This document shows, in pieces, positions 63,765 to 64,000 of a stretch of DNA of 64,000 bases. Source of the DNA: Butyrivibrio hungatei DSM 14810 (GTDB taxonomy: Bacteria; Bacillota; Clostridia; Lachnospirales; Lachnospiraceae). Made by a program: the position numbers and the translations under genes. Every line of letters starts with the position of its first letter. The stretch's first letter is position 1. The notes beneath the pieces are model-generated. The model ran no database searches and had not been told where the DNA came from. It saw only the letters and a list, made by a program, of their open reading frames with translations. The DNA is taken from NCBI RefSeq assembly GCF_900143205.1, contig NZ_FRDH01000007.1, positions 16,683 to 80,682 of the forward strand. The letters are read 5' to 3'.

Positions 63765-64000
63765 CTACCTTGTAGATAAAAAGATATTTTCTCTTATGGC
63801 TGTCTCATCTTCAGGATATGTCTCAAGATAAGTGGTCATAAGTGAAGAAGCAAGATTAAACTCGCCCATATATTCATATGCAGTGATCTGATTAAGAGTA
63901 AGAGCCTGATTCATAGCCTTATCATCTATTGCAATGCCTGCCTCAAAGGAAGCCACCGCCGACTCATAATCTGCAAGCTTTATCTGGCACATGCCAAGTC
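63765..64000 (-). CDS. TPR-like protein, C-terminal part only
   Basis: The reading frame runs off the right end of the window; only its last 78 codons are seen. LGMCQIKLADYESAVASFEAGI and the following helix pair are a tetratricopeptide repeat. An internal ATG at about 63992 is not the true start, since the frame continues upstream. It lies 20 bp before the discoidin-like gene and probably heads or joins the same operon. Confidence 0.75.
   Translation of the reverse strand, partial: LGMCQIKLADYESAVASFEAGIAIDDKAMNQALTLNQITAYEYMGEFNLASSLMTTYLETYPEDETAIRENIFLSTR

Overview
The window reads as chromosome from a low-GC Firmicute of the Lachnospiraceae, most like Butyrivibrio or Pseudobutyrivibrio. 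The grounds are gene content and style: two family-3 glycosidases (one with the inverted domain order known from Butyrivibrio and Ruminococcus), a group B [FeFe] hydrogenase, many small Lachnospiraceae-type membrane proteins, strong AGGAGG ribosome binding sites, and several TTG or GTG starts. This is inference from families; no rRNA or tRNA is present.

Almost all genes lie on the minus strand. 278-11202 holds housekeeping nucleotide synthesis (purE-purM-purN-purD, pyrF-pyrE), an M29-type aminopeptidase, and two surface proteins (BspA-like LRR, SH3-domain). 11219-18678 holds a response regulator, a large hybrid histidine kinase, a group B [FeFe] hydrogenase, a two-gene ABC importer without a binding protein, and larB. 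18679-19718 is a 1-kb repeat island without genes. 19719-31812 holds a YczE-like membrane protein, small unknowns, two cyclic-di-GMP type proteins (one degenerate), and a PP2C / Ser-Thr kinase / Ig-repeat surface protein cluster. leuS follows with its own promoter and terminator. 35055-36412 is a plus-strand islet with a PD-(D/E)XK nuclease-like protein and a small unknown, bracketed by repeat arrays. Then come nth, a large TIR-beta-propeller protein (plus strand), a DHH phosphoesterase, a P-loop kinase, a GtrA protein, two GH3 glycosidases, an MCP, msrA and a GH114-like secreted protein. From 54105 to the end lies one long, tightly packed minus-strand operon: intracellular uronic-acid polysaccharide breakdown genes (TPR, carbohydrate-binding-like, heparinase II/III-like, GH88, DUF2264/GH154) leading into a GNAT, a LytTR/GHKL two-component pair and a diguanylate cyclase.

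The most unusual content is intergenic. (1) Three arrays, each with six CATG-centred palindromic words, have alternating spacings of 30-31 and 33 bp, about three helical turns (18810, 34836, 36583). Two of them bracket the nuclease-like gene islet. (2) Arrays of 9-bp inverted word pairs occur in two unrelated sequence versions (TTACCTGCA and TTAGCCGAA). In both, the two half-words are exactly 28 bp apart, and the pairs repeat every 75 bp. (3) Two copies of a 130-bp near-palindromic element (104-233 and 19495-19624) differ in sequence but keep pairing through compensatory changes. Each sits on the minus strand between a gene end and a word array. I do not recognise any of these as a named repeat family, and together they look like an undescribed intergenic repeat system.
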